From Mucidula mucida (Eukaryota; Basidiomycota; Agaricomycetes; Agaricales; Physalacriaceae), in NCBI GenBank assembly GCA_015501055.1, contig JADNYV010000588.1, positions 1 to 20,993 on the forward strand: a stretch of 20,993 bases of DNA, in the 5' to 3' direction. Made by a program: the position numbers and the translations under genes. Position 1 is the stretch's first letter, and each line of letters opens with the position of its first letter. A model generated the notes under the pieces. The model was not told the origin of the DNA and made no database searches. It saw only the letters and a program-made list of their open reading frames with translations. This document shows, piece after piece, positions 10,153-19,566 of the stretch.

Positions 10153-11230
10153 TCATCCACTCGACTTGACTCGGGCAGGCTTGAATCCAAACATAGGAAC
10201 AACTTTCAACCTGATGCGCTTCAATTTGGTAGCGAGTTTCGAGAGCACTGGTCACCGAGTTAGTATGATCAAGACTTGCACTCTCAAGATACGAGAAGGC
10301 TCACGCGTAGAGTTCATTGGACGTGCGGCGCCTTTCTCACCAGAAGCAGCCCGCCGACGAGCTTTGCAATCATCAACAATCCTGAGTGGGATTAAATTGG
10401 CAGGTACGAGATATATTGAACATAGAGCTCACCTCTTCAAAGCAGTATGCTCGTCCCACAGTTCTGCGGGATCTGAAAGGACTTTGATGACGCCAAGATC
10501 AGAATTGACCTTGATAGCGGGTGTGAAGATCTTGTTCCACGTTCTCGACAGCATCAATATCGTCACTGAGCGATGGTGCATAATCGCCGACACTCTGTAT
10601 CGAATCTGAGTCTGAGTTGACCACAGCACCGCACTCCGCGTCCATCACGTTTATACGCTTAACGTCGTCGCTGATGTAACGTGATATGGCCGACTCAGTG
10701 GCGAATGAAAAGTGTGGCGTATTGGAGTAGTCGTAGTTTTGTGGCGCGACCAAAGCATCAAAGTCATCCACAGTGGGTTGATAGCAATTTGGCCATGGCA
10801 AGGGAAGTGATATGGAGAGAGGCGTGCGGCCAAGAGGGTGCTCAGTCGTAGGCAGAATCGGAACGCACATATCGGCCGTTGCGTGCTTGAATTTGTCTGT
10901 AAGATTGGGACGTGGTTTCGTCAGGCCAATCTGGATGGGCCGTAACCACATTCTGTTGAATGCAGCTTCAGGATCAGGTAACCCCCCATTCCACTGCTCT
11001 AAAGGTAAGGCACGGGCTTAACGACGTACCCGAACACAGTAACCAGCATATTGTTTGCAGGCCAGATCCTGAGCGAGCGCTTTGGCTATAGCATCTCCAC
11101 CCTGGCAGTAGTATTGCAGTGTCGCGGCGGGATCGATGGAAAACGCGATAAAGCTCCCTTCCCAAGGAATATGGGCAATGTCTCGTTCGTCGTCGTCGTC
11201 GTCATTTATCAAGGGCATGGAGGGGGACAT
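10153..11230 (-). CDS. Hypothetical protein (295 aa), unrecognised
   Basis: A five-exon model: 11044-11230, 10510-10998, 10433-10472, 10305-10381 and 10153-10247. Exon lengths sum to 888 nt (295 aa plus stop). Introns are 45, 37, 51 and 57 nt; the last two are excellent (GTGAGC...CTCAG; GTGAGC, CATACTAAC, GACCAG). The 37-nt intron (10473-10509, donor GTCAAT) is unusually short, though it alone keeps the frame. The protein starts MSPSMPLINDDDDDERDIAH, continues through an apparently globular part (AKALAQDLACKQYAEQWNGG; LPDPEAAFNRMWLRPIQIGL), a Ser/Asp-rich stretch, then a basic end (CKARRRAASG; KLATKLKRIRLKVVPMFGFK). No known domain, signal peptide or membrane segment is apparent. It is divergent from 11546-12621, with start codons 315 bp apart, so the two may share a promoter. 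Confidence 0.65.
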
Positions 11231-11545
11231 ATTGTTGAAGAGTTACGAGTCTGTGTACGTTGATAAGGTCAGAAGTCACAATTCCCGGCATTGTTCCTAT
11301 AACAGACAATAGACAATAGCATTGCCAGAGAACAAGGATGGCTGGCTAACACAAAAGGAACTAGAGCCATCGGGCCGACATTCCGATCTGTTTATAACTT
11401 GCCGGACGCTTCCACACAATAAACCCAAACGCTCTGGCTATCCGTTTTTGTTACTAATGGAGCACAAATCAAGAATGGCTGAGACTATGACTCTACCTCC
11501 AGAATACACCAACCACTTCACCTCACGCACCGTACTTGTAACATC
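11231..11545. promoter_or_regulatory. Shared intergenic region of a divergent gene pair
   Basis: The 315 bp between two divergent start codons probably hold both promoters. Visible are the short repeat GACAATAGACAATAG near 11304-11319 and an AT-rich patch (AATAAACCC, 11418-11426). No TATA box is well placed for either start. An alternative upstream ATG for the plus-strand gene lies at 11458 in another frame and stops at 11547-11549. Confidence 0.4.
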
Positions 11546-12621
11546 ATGAAGGGTTCAATATGTGGTATCAACGCCTCCGTCTACGATCCGCTTCTGCAAT
11601 GCCTCGACGAAATGGATGGCGCCAGGAAATCACGGACTATCTTGGCTTCCACGCGATCTGGCAGCTCGCTCTCCATCACCAAAACCAATAAACTTCGTCC
11701 TTGTCTCTGGTATTGGATGCAAATTCCAAGGCCAACTATACGACCGTCTGCTTGATGGAGACTTTCGGAGGTGCTGACTATGACAATCTGGCGGACGTCT
11801 TGTTCGCCCCGTCTAACATAGTCACACGTCCTATGGAGAGCTCTAGCACTATACCCGTCGCGCCCCGAGACCCGCAATGGATGATTTATTGGGAAAACGA
11901 CATTGCGACGGCGCTCTCCCCGTGGTCTCGTAATGTTTCGCACTCTCTGAACGCGGTGGCAGTCAAAGAGCTTCAGATATACACAAGGAAATTTCGAAAA
12001 ACCCTCTTCAAAGCCGCGTCGACTGATCGTGGCCTGGAGAAGCGCTTGCGCGGAGACCTTCCAGTAAGGACTTTGGACAGGTGGCCTGGTCATGTTTGAC
12101 TGACGTTTGTATTCTTCTGTAACACTGGAAAAGATCGCAAGTCAGTATCGCTTACCATTAGTATCACAGGGCGAAGGTTCTATCTACAGTCAGGCGCCGA
12201 ACGGTAGCCAAGGCAGTCTACCATCCGCGTCGACGAGCAACTTGATGTCCATTCCCGAAGTCTTGAAAGGCGAGGAATGGGACACATCGACGCCCACACC
12301 CACAGGCAACGACATTCGCTGGGAAGTTAATGAAGAACCTCACGAGGGTGTCGCGTTCTTCACATTCTTCAAAACGTCACCTTTCATCGGTACGCCGTGG
12401 CCTTCCGCGTATCAATGAGGGACGGCTAATCTCAGCAGCAAAGAACAATATTGTGATTCAAGACGCGTCGATGACTAGAACGAAGGCCTCTAGAGTCTCG
12501 AGCTGTCGCTCCCAGAGTAGGGGAAAGAGCTGTTGTGCTCAAGGCCCTCCTGCGATCTGTGCGGTCTGAAATAAGCTTTATGCCAGTAAATCCCATATAT
12601 TACGTATATTGGAGCCGTTGA
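11546..12621 (+). CDS. Hypothetical protein (about 305 aa), unrecognised, one frame break
   Basis: Exons 11546-12063, 12134-12389 and 12479-12621, with introns of 70 nt (GTAAGG...AAAAG) and 89 nt (GTACGC...GACTAG). The protein begins MKGSICGINASVYDPLLQCL and continues in a different frame from about 11700 (LVLDANSKANYTTVCLMETF; DPQWMIYWENDIATALSPWS). The exons sum to 917 nt, one short of a multiple of three, so a single lost base near 11700 (TT read as T) restores one continuous protein. The alternative is an unseen intron. The middle is Ser/Gly/Thr-rich and the end is RAVVLKALLRSVRSEISFMP then VNPIYYVYWSR. No known domain is recognised. It is divergent from the 295-aa gene. The 5' end is the least certain part. 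Confidence 0.55.
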
Positions 12622-12785
12622 TAATGTCCACGACACGAAGACAATTTTTGTAAAGAACGTCTGTGAGCTTACTACGCACCTACTATCACTACGCCTCCAG
12701 CAATCCCAAGGCTAAAGCTAACCTGGGTTCTTCAGAGGTTGTAAATCTTTCGATTGATATCTAAGGGGTAGGTCAAACGATCACT

Positions 12786-12868
12786 TGCCCCATGGCTGAG
12801 TTGGTTACAGCGTCCGACTGTTATTTCACCCAATCGGAAGGTCGAGAGTTCGAGCCTCTCTGGGGCAG
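12786..12868 (+). tRNA. tRNA-Asn(GUU) with 9-nt intron
   Basis: Acceptor, D, anticodon and T arms are base-for-base identical to the minus-strand tRNA-Asn at 4758-4849. The anticodon GTT is at 12820-12822. Between position 37 (A12823) and 38 (A12833) lies a 9-nt insert (12824-12832, TTTCACCCA), much shorter than, and unrelated to, the 18-nt intron of the other copy. The 5' flanks of both copies share AGGTCA...ATCACTT just before the gene, so they derive from one duplicated segment. The total is 83 nt, or 74 without the intron. Confidence 0.94.
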
Positions 12869-12888
12869 TATCTCTGGATACATCAGGC

Positions 12889-12892
12889 TTTT
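12889..12892 (+). terminator. Pol III T-run terminator of tRNA-Asn
   Basis: The first run of four T after the tRNA, 21 nt downstream of the discriminator; a second run of five T follows near 12902. Confidence 0.45.
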
Positions 12893-12968
12893 GGCTATAC
12901 CTTTTTGTGAAATCAGTCAGGTGTTACTAGTGGTCCTAGACCAGTAGGTGTTAATGACGGTACCGGGT

Positions 12969-13055
12969 AGGCTCAGGTTTTGAAACCGTCCGGCACGTGT
13001 TGTAGCCACGTGATGTGGCGCAGTCCCGTGCCGCCCTCATCCCGCCTTAGTAGGA
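12969..13055. repeat. Degenerate repeat shared with 4470-4560 (inverted)
   Basis: Read on the plus strand this block aligns with the reverse complement of 4470-4560: GGCTCA..GTT.TG..ACC, then CACGTGATGTGGCGCAG versus CATGTGATGTGGCGCAG, CCGTGCC, and CGCCTTA. Similarity is clear over the central 20 bases and patchy outside, as expected of an old transposon fragment or ancient segmental duplication. Confidence 0.55.
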
Positions 13056-13599
13056 TCTCTGAGCGCTTGCGCGCTTACATGTGCAGTAGTGATATGCTGG
13101 TATTGAAGCCTACCCGCCAGCCCTCAACAGTCCCAATACCCTGTCAATACCATCATTTACATATGACAGTAAACCACAGGTGTATCAAAACCAAAACCTA
13201 GAGTTTACTTCACCACCCTAGAGTCCCCTGCATCTCGCTGGGATCGTTGGACAAAATAGACATGATGCCGTTGCCGCTTCAGTACCCAGTAAGCACGCGA
13301 GGCGGTAGACTACGTCGTCTCCTCCCGTAGTAAGTACTTCGGGTTTCAACTCCGGAGGCATGTTTTTACTATGCGACAGGCCGACATTATCTGATTGCTA
13401 GCGACAGATCATTTACAACAACATAGTATTATAAGTACATCTTCAGGTTGTGGTCGTCGAAATGTTACTCGCCAGGCCCTCTGACGCATTCATTCTTAAG
13501 ATCAAGTATAGATTTAAACCAATGCACTTGGTCATGAGCAATGTACACCCGTGCAAGGTATACAGAGAATGCTTCATACTCATTCATTGACTCTATCCG

Positions 13600-16005
13600 T
13601 CAATACACTTTATCCACAAGCGCCTGTAGCCGCTTGAAATCTGGTGTACCCAAGCCCGTGACCTAAATACCCATACATCAGCCCCATCCTCATTCAAATA
13701 TAAACCAACGACTTACAGGATCCCATCCAGCCATCGCCGAGAACCCTAAAACACACCGCCAAACCATCAGTACCCATCGAACGTTCAGTAGGACAAAAAA
13801 ACATACCATCAGTCCCACACCCCGGATTCGTGCCATTCGTAATATCATTAAACGCCCACGCATTCTTATAGATCAGCGGGTTCAAGAATCCCAGCGGGGC
13901 GCGGTTCGTCGAGAGGAGGTAGTCGTTCACCAGGCTGATGACCCCAGCCGCCGTCTAATAATACCACATTCAGATTTAGCGACGCGGACAACAGAAGAAT
14001 AGTAACGCACAGGCGAACTCGCACTCGTCCCATCAATGCTCCCCACCGTCTCGTTTAACACAATGAGAAAGTTCTCAGCCTGCGCTGCAATGTCCGGGAA
14101 CCCACGACCCGAGGTACTGCGATGCGATTGTCAGTGTATGCACACGCACGCCTATGTAGAGGAGAGAGACGCACTTGTACAACCCCTTATACATATCGCC
14201 CAACGTCGACACATACTCCGCGGTAACTTGCTTTTGATACTCGGGCGCAGGAAAGTAATTCGAGAACCCGCCGCCAGAGAAGCTCGCAGCGCGCTCGACG
14301 ACGCCCGTGGTGCCTCCAACGGTAGTCACGTATGGACAGCTAACTATGCATTTGGTGCCAGAATAATGAAAGATGCACACACACACCTCGCCGGGAACAT
14401 AGGCTGGAACACTATCTCATTCGACCCATCGTTCGCCAAACAATTCGTCGCATTGGTGCCCCCGACGCTATGTTCATAGATGAGCTCACCACGCCACCCA
14501 AAAAAACCAGATACTTGCCCAAAATCACCACTCGCGAAAAGCACCGTACTTCCCCTCGCGCCCAGCTTCGCAAATTCGGTGCATACGCGGACAGCGTAGT
14601 CGTATGGGACCTATACATAGCGCCGCCATATGTGATACCGACAATTTAGAGAAAGCGTGCACGTACGGTCTGCTCATGATCCCCGTACGAAGTTGTAATC
14701 GTCTGCGGAATCTCGTCCTGCGCGAGAATGAACTCCAGCCAGTCAAGATACGGCTCGTTCGTATTAGTTGGTGACAAAGAGTCGGGTTTGTACTCGGAGG
14801 CAAGGCCACCGGTGCTATAATAATCCATGAGATGAGAGGTTGCCTTGGGAGATTTGACGGGAATGACGCACCTGTAATATACGTTCTTCGTTGGGGCGCT
14901 GATCCCGATGGTGTATTGTATGTCGAGGTTGGCCTGAGTAGTTTCATGAGTGCTCTGTCAAAATGGAGATAAAGACTCTAGGACGAACCTCATCTCCAGG
15001 CTTGGACTGATCATTCACCCCGCCATGCACCAAGACCGTCTCGAACGACGACTGAGCCTCATCTGGTCGAAACACGCTCAAAAAGTCCTATGCAAGCCAC
15101 TTAAAAAAGGCAAGACAAAAAAGGTTTTTTGGCGCCTACCTCCAGATCCACGTAATTCGCCCACTCATCAACATACCCAACAACGCCCAACACATCATCA
15201 GCCGCAGCAGGAACATAGTCCTTCGCTACATGCATCACACCGCGTCAACCCCAATCAACCACCACCGCTCAAAAAAGCAACTCACTTTTATATAGATCTC
15301 TCAAACACGAAACCGTCACGTTCGTCTCGCAGTTCAGCTTCCCAAAGTCCACACCACTCCCAAGCTCACCAACAGCTTCAAATTTCTCCTTTTTCATCGA
15401 ACGCACCGTACCAAAATGCGTCGTCGGGGCCATAACATCAATGTGCGCATCGAGCTCCGCGGGGAGGGAATACCCCATCGTGCGGAGAACAGATGACGCC
15501 GACTCGGAGTGGTGAAACACGGCGTACGTCGTATCGAGCATAGACTCCGCCTGCGCCACAGTCACGCGCGCGACCATCCACGCTTCCCGGAGAGCCACGC
15601 TCTCTGAGGCGACACCGTGGTGCGCGAGCCACGCCTCGACAGCGGCGACAGAATCCGCATGCGGCGCCGCGAGCGCGTCGACTTGCGCTTTCGACAAGTG
15701 CTTGCCATACCTAGTATGGTGATGATGAGTGATCGATCCCCGACGACGACGCACACTGGAACGCACCGCTGATGCCCCGGCTCGCTCACCTCGTACAGCG
15801 ACGAGATCAGCTCATCAACCCGGCCTTGTCGTAGCCCAATGCGCAGCTCGATAACCTCTCCCGCGTTGGGTATAGAGTGGAACTCCCATCCGCGGGGAGG
15901 CGCGTCCCATGAGTGTCTTTTCCGAAGCGTCGTGTATCGCTCCGCGAGAGGACTGGCGCTGGCAAGGGCGACAGCGCAAAGAGCTAACAGCTGCGACCAC
16001 AGCAT
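13600..16005 (-). CDS. Secreted sedolisin (peptidase S53, tripeptidyl-peptidase type)
   Basis: Thirteen exons: 15767-16005, 15286-15710, 15140-15225, 14989-15087, 14872-14933, 14667-14814, 14519-14610, 14387-14467, 14175-14339, 14011-14116, 13807-13954, 13717-13745, 13600-13662. They total 1743 nt, giving 580 aa, a usual length for the family. Domains: signal peptide (MLWSQLLALCAVALASA); pro-kumamolisin domain to about residue 205, including HQRYGKHLSKAQVDAL; then the catalytic domain. Catalytic residues are present: Glu324 and Asp328 in NEPYLDW, Asp382 in FASGDFG, Ser497 in DGTSASSP. The calcium-site region NDITNGTNPGC and GWDPVTGLGTPDF closes the protein. The family consists of acid serine peptidases, autoactivated after secretion, that release tripeptides or cut internally. 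Twelve introns of 47-61 nt are GT-AG except 14468-14518, which is GC-AG (GCAAGT donor). The ATG at 16005 directly starts the signal peptide. No breaks: it should be functional. Confidence 0.97.
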
Positions 16006-17383
16006 TTCGACTAGGTTGGTATTTTCAAAAGATGGCGTGGAAGAGAACACGTTGAAATATAGTTCTTCGGGGTACAGCAATTCCCCCACTTCTCGCTTTT
16101 CTGAGTCTCAGAATGCCCGTTAATCATGATGCGTATATTTAGAATGGGCGCTGTCCCCGTTGTATCTCGGCAACCTACTACGTTGGGAGGCTTCCAAGAC
16201 CGTACCGATGGACGCGCCAGAAAGGGTCCGCGCCACACTAACCAAAGAGGTCATCGTCACTTGAAGAAAGCTTCCAGGGAGTTCCGCGGGGCAGTAGCCT
16301 TGATGAATATTTAGCATATCGAATGTTTACAGCAAGAGCGCGTTCGTTAATATCTGAAACGGCGGCGTTCCCGCTGGGGCCTTCCGAATACCCGCCCAGA
16401 TTCAGCCGCATCGCCTGCCACATTCGTCTATCCTAGAGCTGAGAGTACGGCTGTGGGCGCACCCAAACCAGGGCCATCTAGAAAGCAAAATTCCTGTGAA
16501 AGTCATACACATGAAAACAGGATTAACATAGAGATTCTCAAAGACCGTACATACCTCAAACCCAAGTACAGGTCTACATTTATCCACACGCTCCATGCTA
16601 TCAGTTGACCAAGATTGCTCTTCCGCTCCTTGACACAACACGACATATATATATATATCTCGTCCTCGCTGTAACAGCACTGAGCAGTACCTTTTCGGAG
16701 TCCGTCAATTCCGGAACAAGGCGATGTACTCTGTATGTATCGTAGCATACCGTTCAAATATAAGTGATGCCAAAGATAGGTCGGCTGTCATTGGAATGAG
16801 GCCATGACAGGAATCCCTAGCTGCATTTGAACGCGCTCAGTCGAGTTCGTGTCATGCGATCAGGTTATCAATAATCATAATGTGAATAAGACTTGTCCAA
16901 TCTACACCTGAGCAACGGGTGATAAGAGGGTGCCAGTGGGGATAATGCCTAGTACGACGTTGTGTCTTGAGAATGAGTTTACGTCGGAAAGAGATAGGCA
17001 GTCGCGTACCATTCCAGTATCGCGTATTATGCTGCAGAAACGAATTGACGGCATGAAATTTCAAGCCTCCCGTCGCGTTATTGGTTCAAGTCCCATTGAG
17101 ACACTTGAAGCGGTATTTAAGCCGCGAAAACGAGAGCAGCCAGAACATCGAAGACATTGCGGATTTGTTGAAACGATAGCCATCTTATCAGAAAAGCTGT
17201 GGCGTTTTGTTTGCCATTGTGATCGAGTCACAACTCATTAAGGCGCGTCTCTTGTACTCTTGCCATCATCATCCACGACAGCCTCCAGCAGTTCCAGCAT
17301 CCAACAACGCCCAAACCACTTGTAAGTGCGCGTTAAATTATCTCATCGAACGCTGCTATATCTACGGAAAGGTCCATTAAACC
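16006..17383. other. 1.4-kb intergenic region, dinucleotide run, possible tiny gene
   Basis: No confident gene. An (AT)7 microsatellite lies at 16645-16658. A possible small spliced minus-strand gene (16478-16748) is discussed under findings. The rest should include the promoter of the protease (left end) and of the RING gene (right end); no well-placed TATA box stands out. The C/A-rich tract CATCATCATCCACGACAG just before 17280 lies in the RING gene leader. Confidence 0.5.
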
Positions 17384-19229
17384 ATGTCTACTCGCCGAGG
17401 TCGCGATCCTACAGTCGTCGGAACAGGTAGCAGCAAGCGTCCAAAGACAGAGACATCTCGTCGCAAAATCACGGAGACGGAGGGCTCAAATACTACTTTA
17501 CAGCCAGCAGCCGCGCGTGGCAAGAAATCCCGTTCACCATCCCTTGGACGGTCTCGCCCGGATCCTTTCATCGCTCCTACCCATCCCCCCAAGCGCAAAA
17601 AGTCCTCTATGCATCTCACCGCTGGAGAGGCTGCAGCCCATGGAGAGGACCCGCCAGACCGCGGCCACAAAATGAGGTCCACGTCGACTACCCCATTACA
17701 CTCTTCGACTCCTAAACATCGGCCAAAGAAGGAGAATACACACACGCTTTCCAAGGACAAGGACGCCGATATGCAGACGTCCGTTTATTCCAGCTCCTTA
17801 GCTATGGCGGAGTCGGAACGCCAGAAGACTCGCCTTAGGCTAGAAGTGGACGAGCTCAAGAAAGAATTACACAAGAGCAAAAAGGTTATGAAGAAACAAG
17901 AGAAAGTTCGTTACTCCAGCCTTTCATCCTGAAATCAACTCATTTATTTCAACAGCTAATTCAGGACCTCAAGCTAGAGAACAATTCGGGCCAGGATGTA
18001 TGTCAAAGCCGCAATCTCTCAGTTCGTCTTCTTATTGTATCCTAGGCCCGTAAAGAACAAGAAGCTCGACTAGCATCATTGAAATCAAAGACCGAGAAAG
18101 CGGACGAGGTAAGGCGTGTCTTTCATTTGGCAACGCTCACATCCTGATCCGGAAATTCAGGTCATCTCGACCATTGAAACTGCGCTGCAGTGTCAAATCT
18201 GCATGGAGATGTTGCTAAAGCCCTATGCGTACGTTCACTTTACAACAGCGTGTGATTTTGTTTCACACGTCGCGCAGATTATCGCCATGTGGCCACATTC
18301 TTTGTCTGCCATGCCTGCAAGAATGGTTCCGCAAGGCCCCACCATCCGCGGACGATATGGATATTGATCCCGAAGACTTTGAGGATCCTCAGTACATCAT
18401 GAACCGTCAAAAATCGTGTCCTTGCTGCCGCGCTACCGTTTTGCATAGACGGTCCCTGTATTTCTCGTTAAATCGGTTGCAGCTACCTTGATAAAGGCGA
18501 AGGGTCCTGGTCACACTGCCGGTACTCCAGTATCTCGTGCAGATGGGACGTCGACGGTTGATGAAGAAGATCCTGGAGTGCCTTTTCCCAGCCGACGAGG
18601 ACATGGAGGATATGGAGGATGACTATGACTTTGACGTGGGGCAGGATACATGCCTTGGATGTTCGGGGCGGAGTCTGATGACGACTTTGAGAGCTACGGT
18701 AGCGCCGAAGATGAATCCATGGATGACGATGAAGACATGTCTCTGATGCGACAGCGTCAGAAGCTATTACGTCCTGCCTACGTTCCTCCAGTGTGGGAGC
18801 CCCCATGTCCATTTCAGTGGTGGACAGCGCCACGATCCTCAGTATGTCAAGATGAGGCGGCGCGGATGCACGCGGATATGATTAAGATGTATGGAATGAC
18901 TATCATCACGACGATGGACTCGTCATCTACGCGCGCAGCTTGGATCCCGATGCGGTGGTGACGGCGTTTCGTGAGGCAGACCGCGCGGACTTGCATACGA
19001 TTCGCATCTTCATTGGGTGGAATGTGCATCTTGCGCCTGGGACCGGAGCGGGTACGCGTATGTCAATGGGCTTCTGCATGAGTATCGCGAGCACCCTGAC
19101 AGGTTTGCGTTGATTGAGAGAGCGAATGGCGGGTGGGATATGAAGGCGCTGGTGAGGGCGGATGATGTGGAGGAGCTTTCGGAGGACGATACGACGGATT
19201 CGGATGTGTGGCATGATTTGATTCGGTAG
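17384..19229 (+). CDS. RING-finger (C3HC4) E3-like protein, 3' half frame-broken
   Basis: Exons 17384-17905, 17956-17997, 18046-18108, 18161-18228 and 18278-19229, with four introns of 48-52 nt (GTTCGT, GTATGT, GTAAGG, GTACGT donors). The N-terminus is basic and Ser/Pro-rich with nuclear-signal-like KRKK/PKKE stretches. A coiled coil spans about residues 138-209 (RLRLEVDELKKELHKSKKVM). The RING is C220, C223, C236, H238, C241, C244, C279, C282, with a long acidic insert before the last pair. All eight ligands are intact, so E2 binding and ubiquitin ligase activity are plausible. After the RING the protein continues as acidic VDEEDP, MEDMEDDYDFDVG and SYGSAEDESMDDDEDM tracts and a conserved-looking end (SLDPDAVVTAFREADRADL; GYAYVNGLLHEYREHPDRF). 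These pieces lie in shifting frames between 18447 and 19043: about nine single-base losses. Restored length would be near 551 aa; as given, translation stops at 18491. Confidence 0.85.
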
Positions 19230-19566
19230 AGATAGAATTGATTTTGTACTTTTTTGTGTATTGGGTGGTTTTGTACAGTATGTAGATGGTTTTTGATATG
19301 TATATAAGTACACAGCGCCGTAGTCCATGTCATGTATGAGGGTTACTCAAGATGACTCGAGTTCTGTCATCATCTCATCAATGTTAGCACCATCTGTCTC
19401 CAGAAGGCTCGTTGTAGCCATCGCAAGCTTGAATGTGTGGCCACAGCGTTGCGTTAATGCACATGATCCGAAAAGCGTGATCAGAGTACCTGTGTTTCTT
19501 CTCCCAACGCCATGGTAGAGTTTTACCTCGTTATTGGTCGCTGTGGATATCTCTCCGGTTACATTA
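19230..19566. other. Intergenic region, possible gene tail on the minus strand
   Basis: Downstream of the RING gene. A minus-strand frame ends at 19347 (LLETDGANIDEMMTELESS) and may be joined across 19428-19489 (62 nt, GTACTC...TTCAAG) to a short piece starting ATG at 19513. That would be only 34 aa, so it is more likely the end of a larger or broken gene now abutting the transposon. Otherwise nothing is recognised. Confidence 0.35.

Larger units (their letters stand above)
12869..13599. other. Intergenic region with degenerate repeats
   Basis: No credible gene. 12969-13055 is a degenerate inverted copy of 4470-4560 (both carry GGCTCA, then GATGTGGCGCAG, then GTGCC and CGCCTTA in matching order). 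13109-13122 (CTACCCGCCAGCC) matches the block near 4708-4719. 13170-13230 also resembles 4620-4675 weakly. Relative to the tRNA gene the blocks occur in a different order in the two loci. The stretch 13380-13599 is plain AT-richer DNA downstream of the protease gene. Confidence 0.55.

Noticed and set aside
11581..12093. 170-codon minus-strand frame opposite the plus-strand unrecognised gene
   Set aside because: The plus strand has consistent introns and protein-like sequence here; the minus frame is Arg-rich with no splice context, so it is a shadow.
10153..12621. Divergent pair as a homeodomain (HD1/HD2) mating-type locus
   Set aside because: The layout fits, but neither protein has a homeodomain recognition helix of the WFxNRR or WFxDAR type, and neighbours expected at that locus are absent.
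18449..18482. A 33-nt intron to explain the first frame break after the RING
   Set aside because: Too short, donor GTCCCT is poor, and the skipped bases encode protein that continues smoothly in the next frame.
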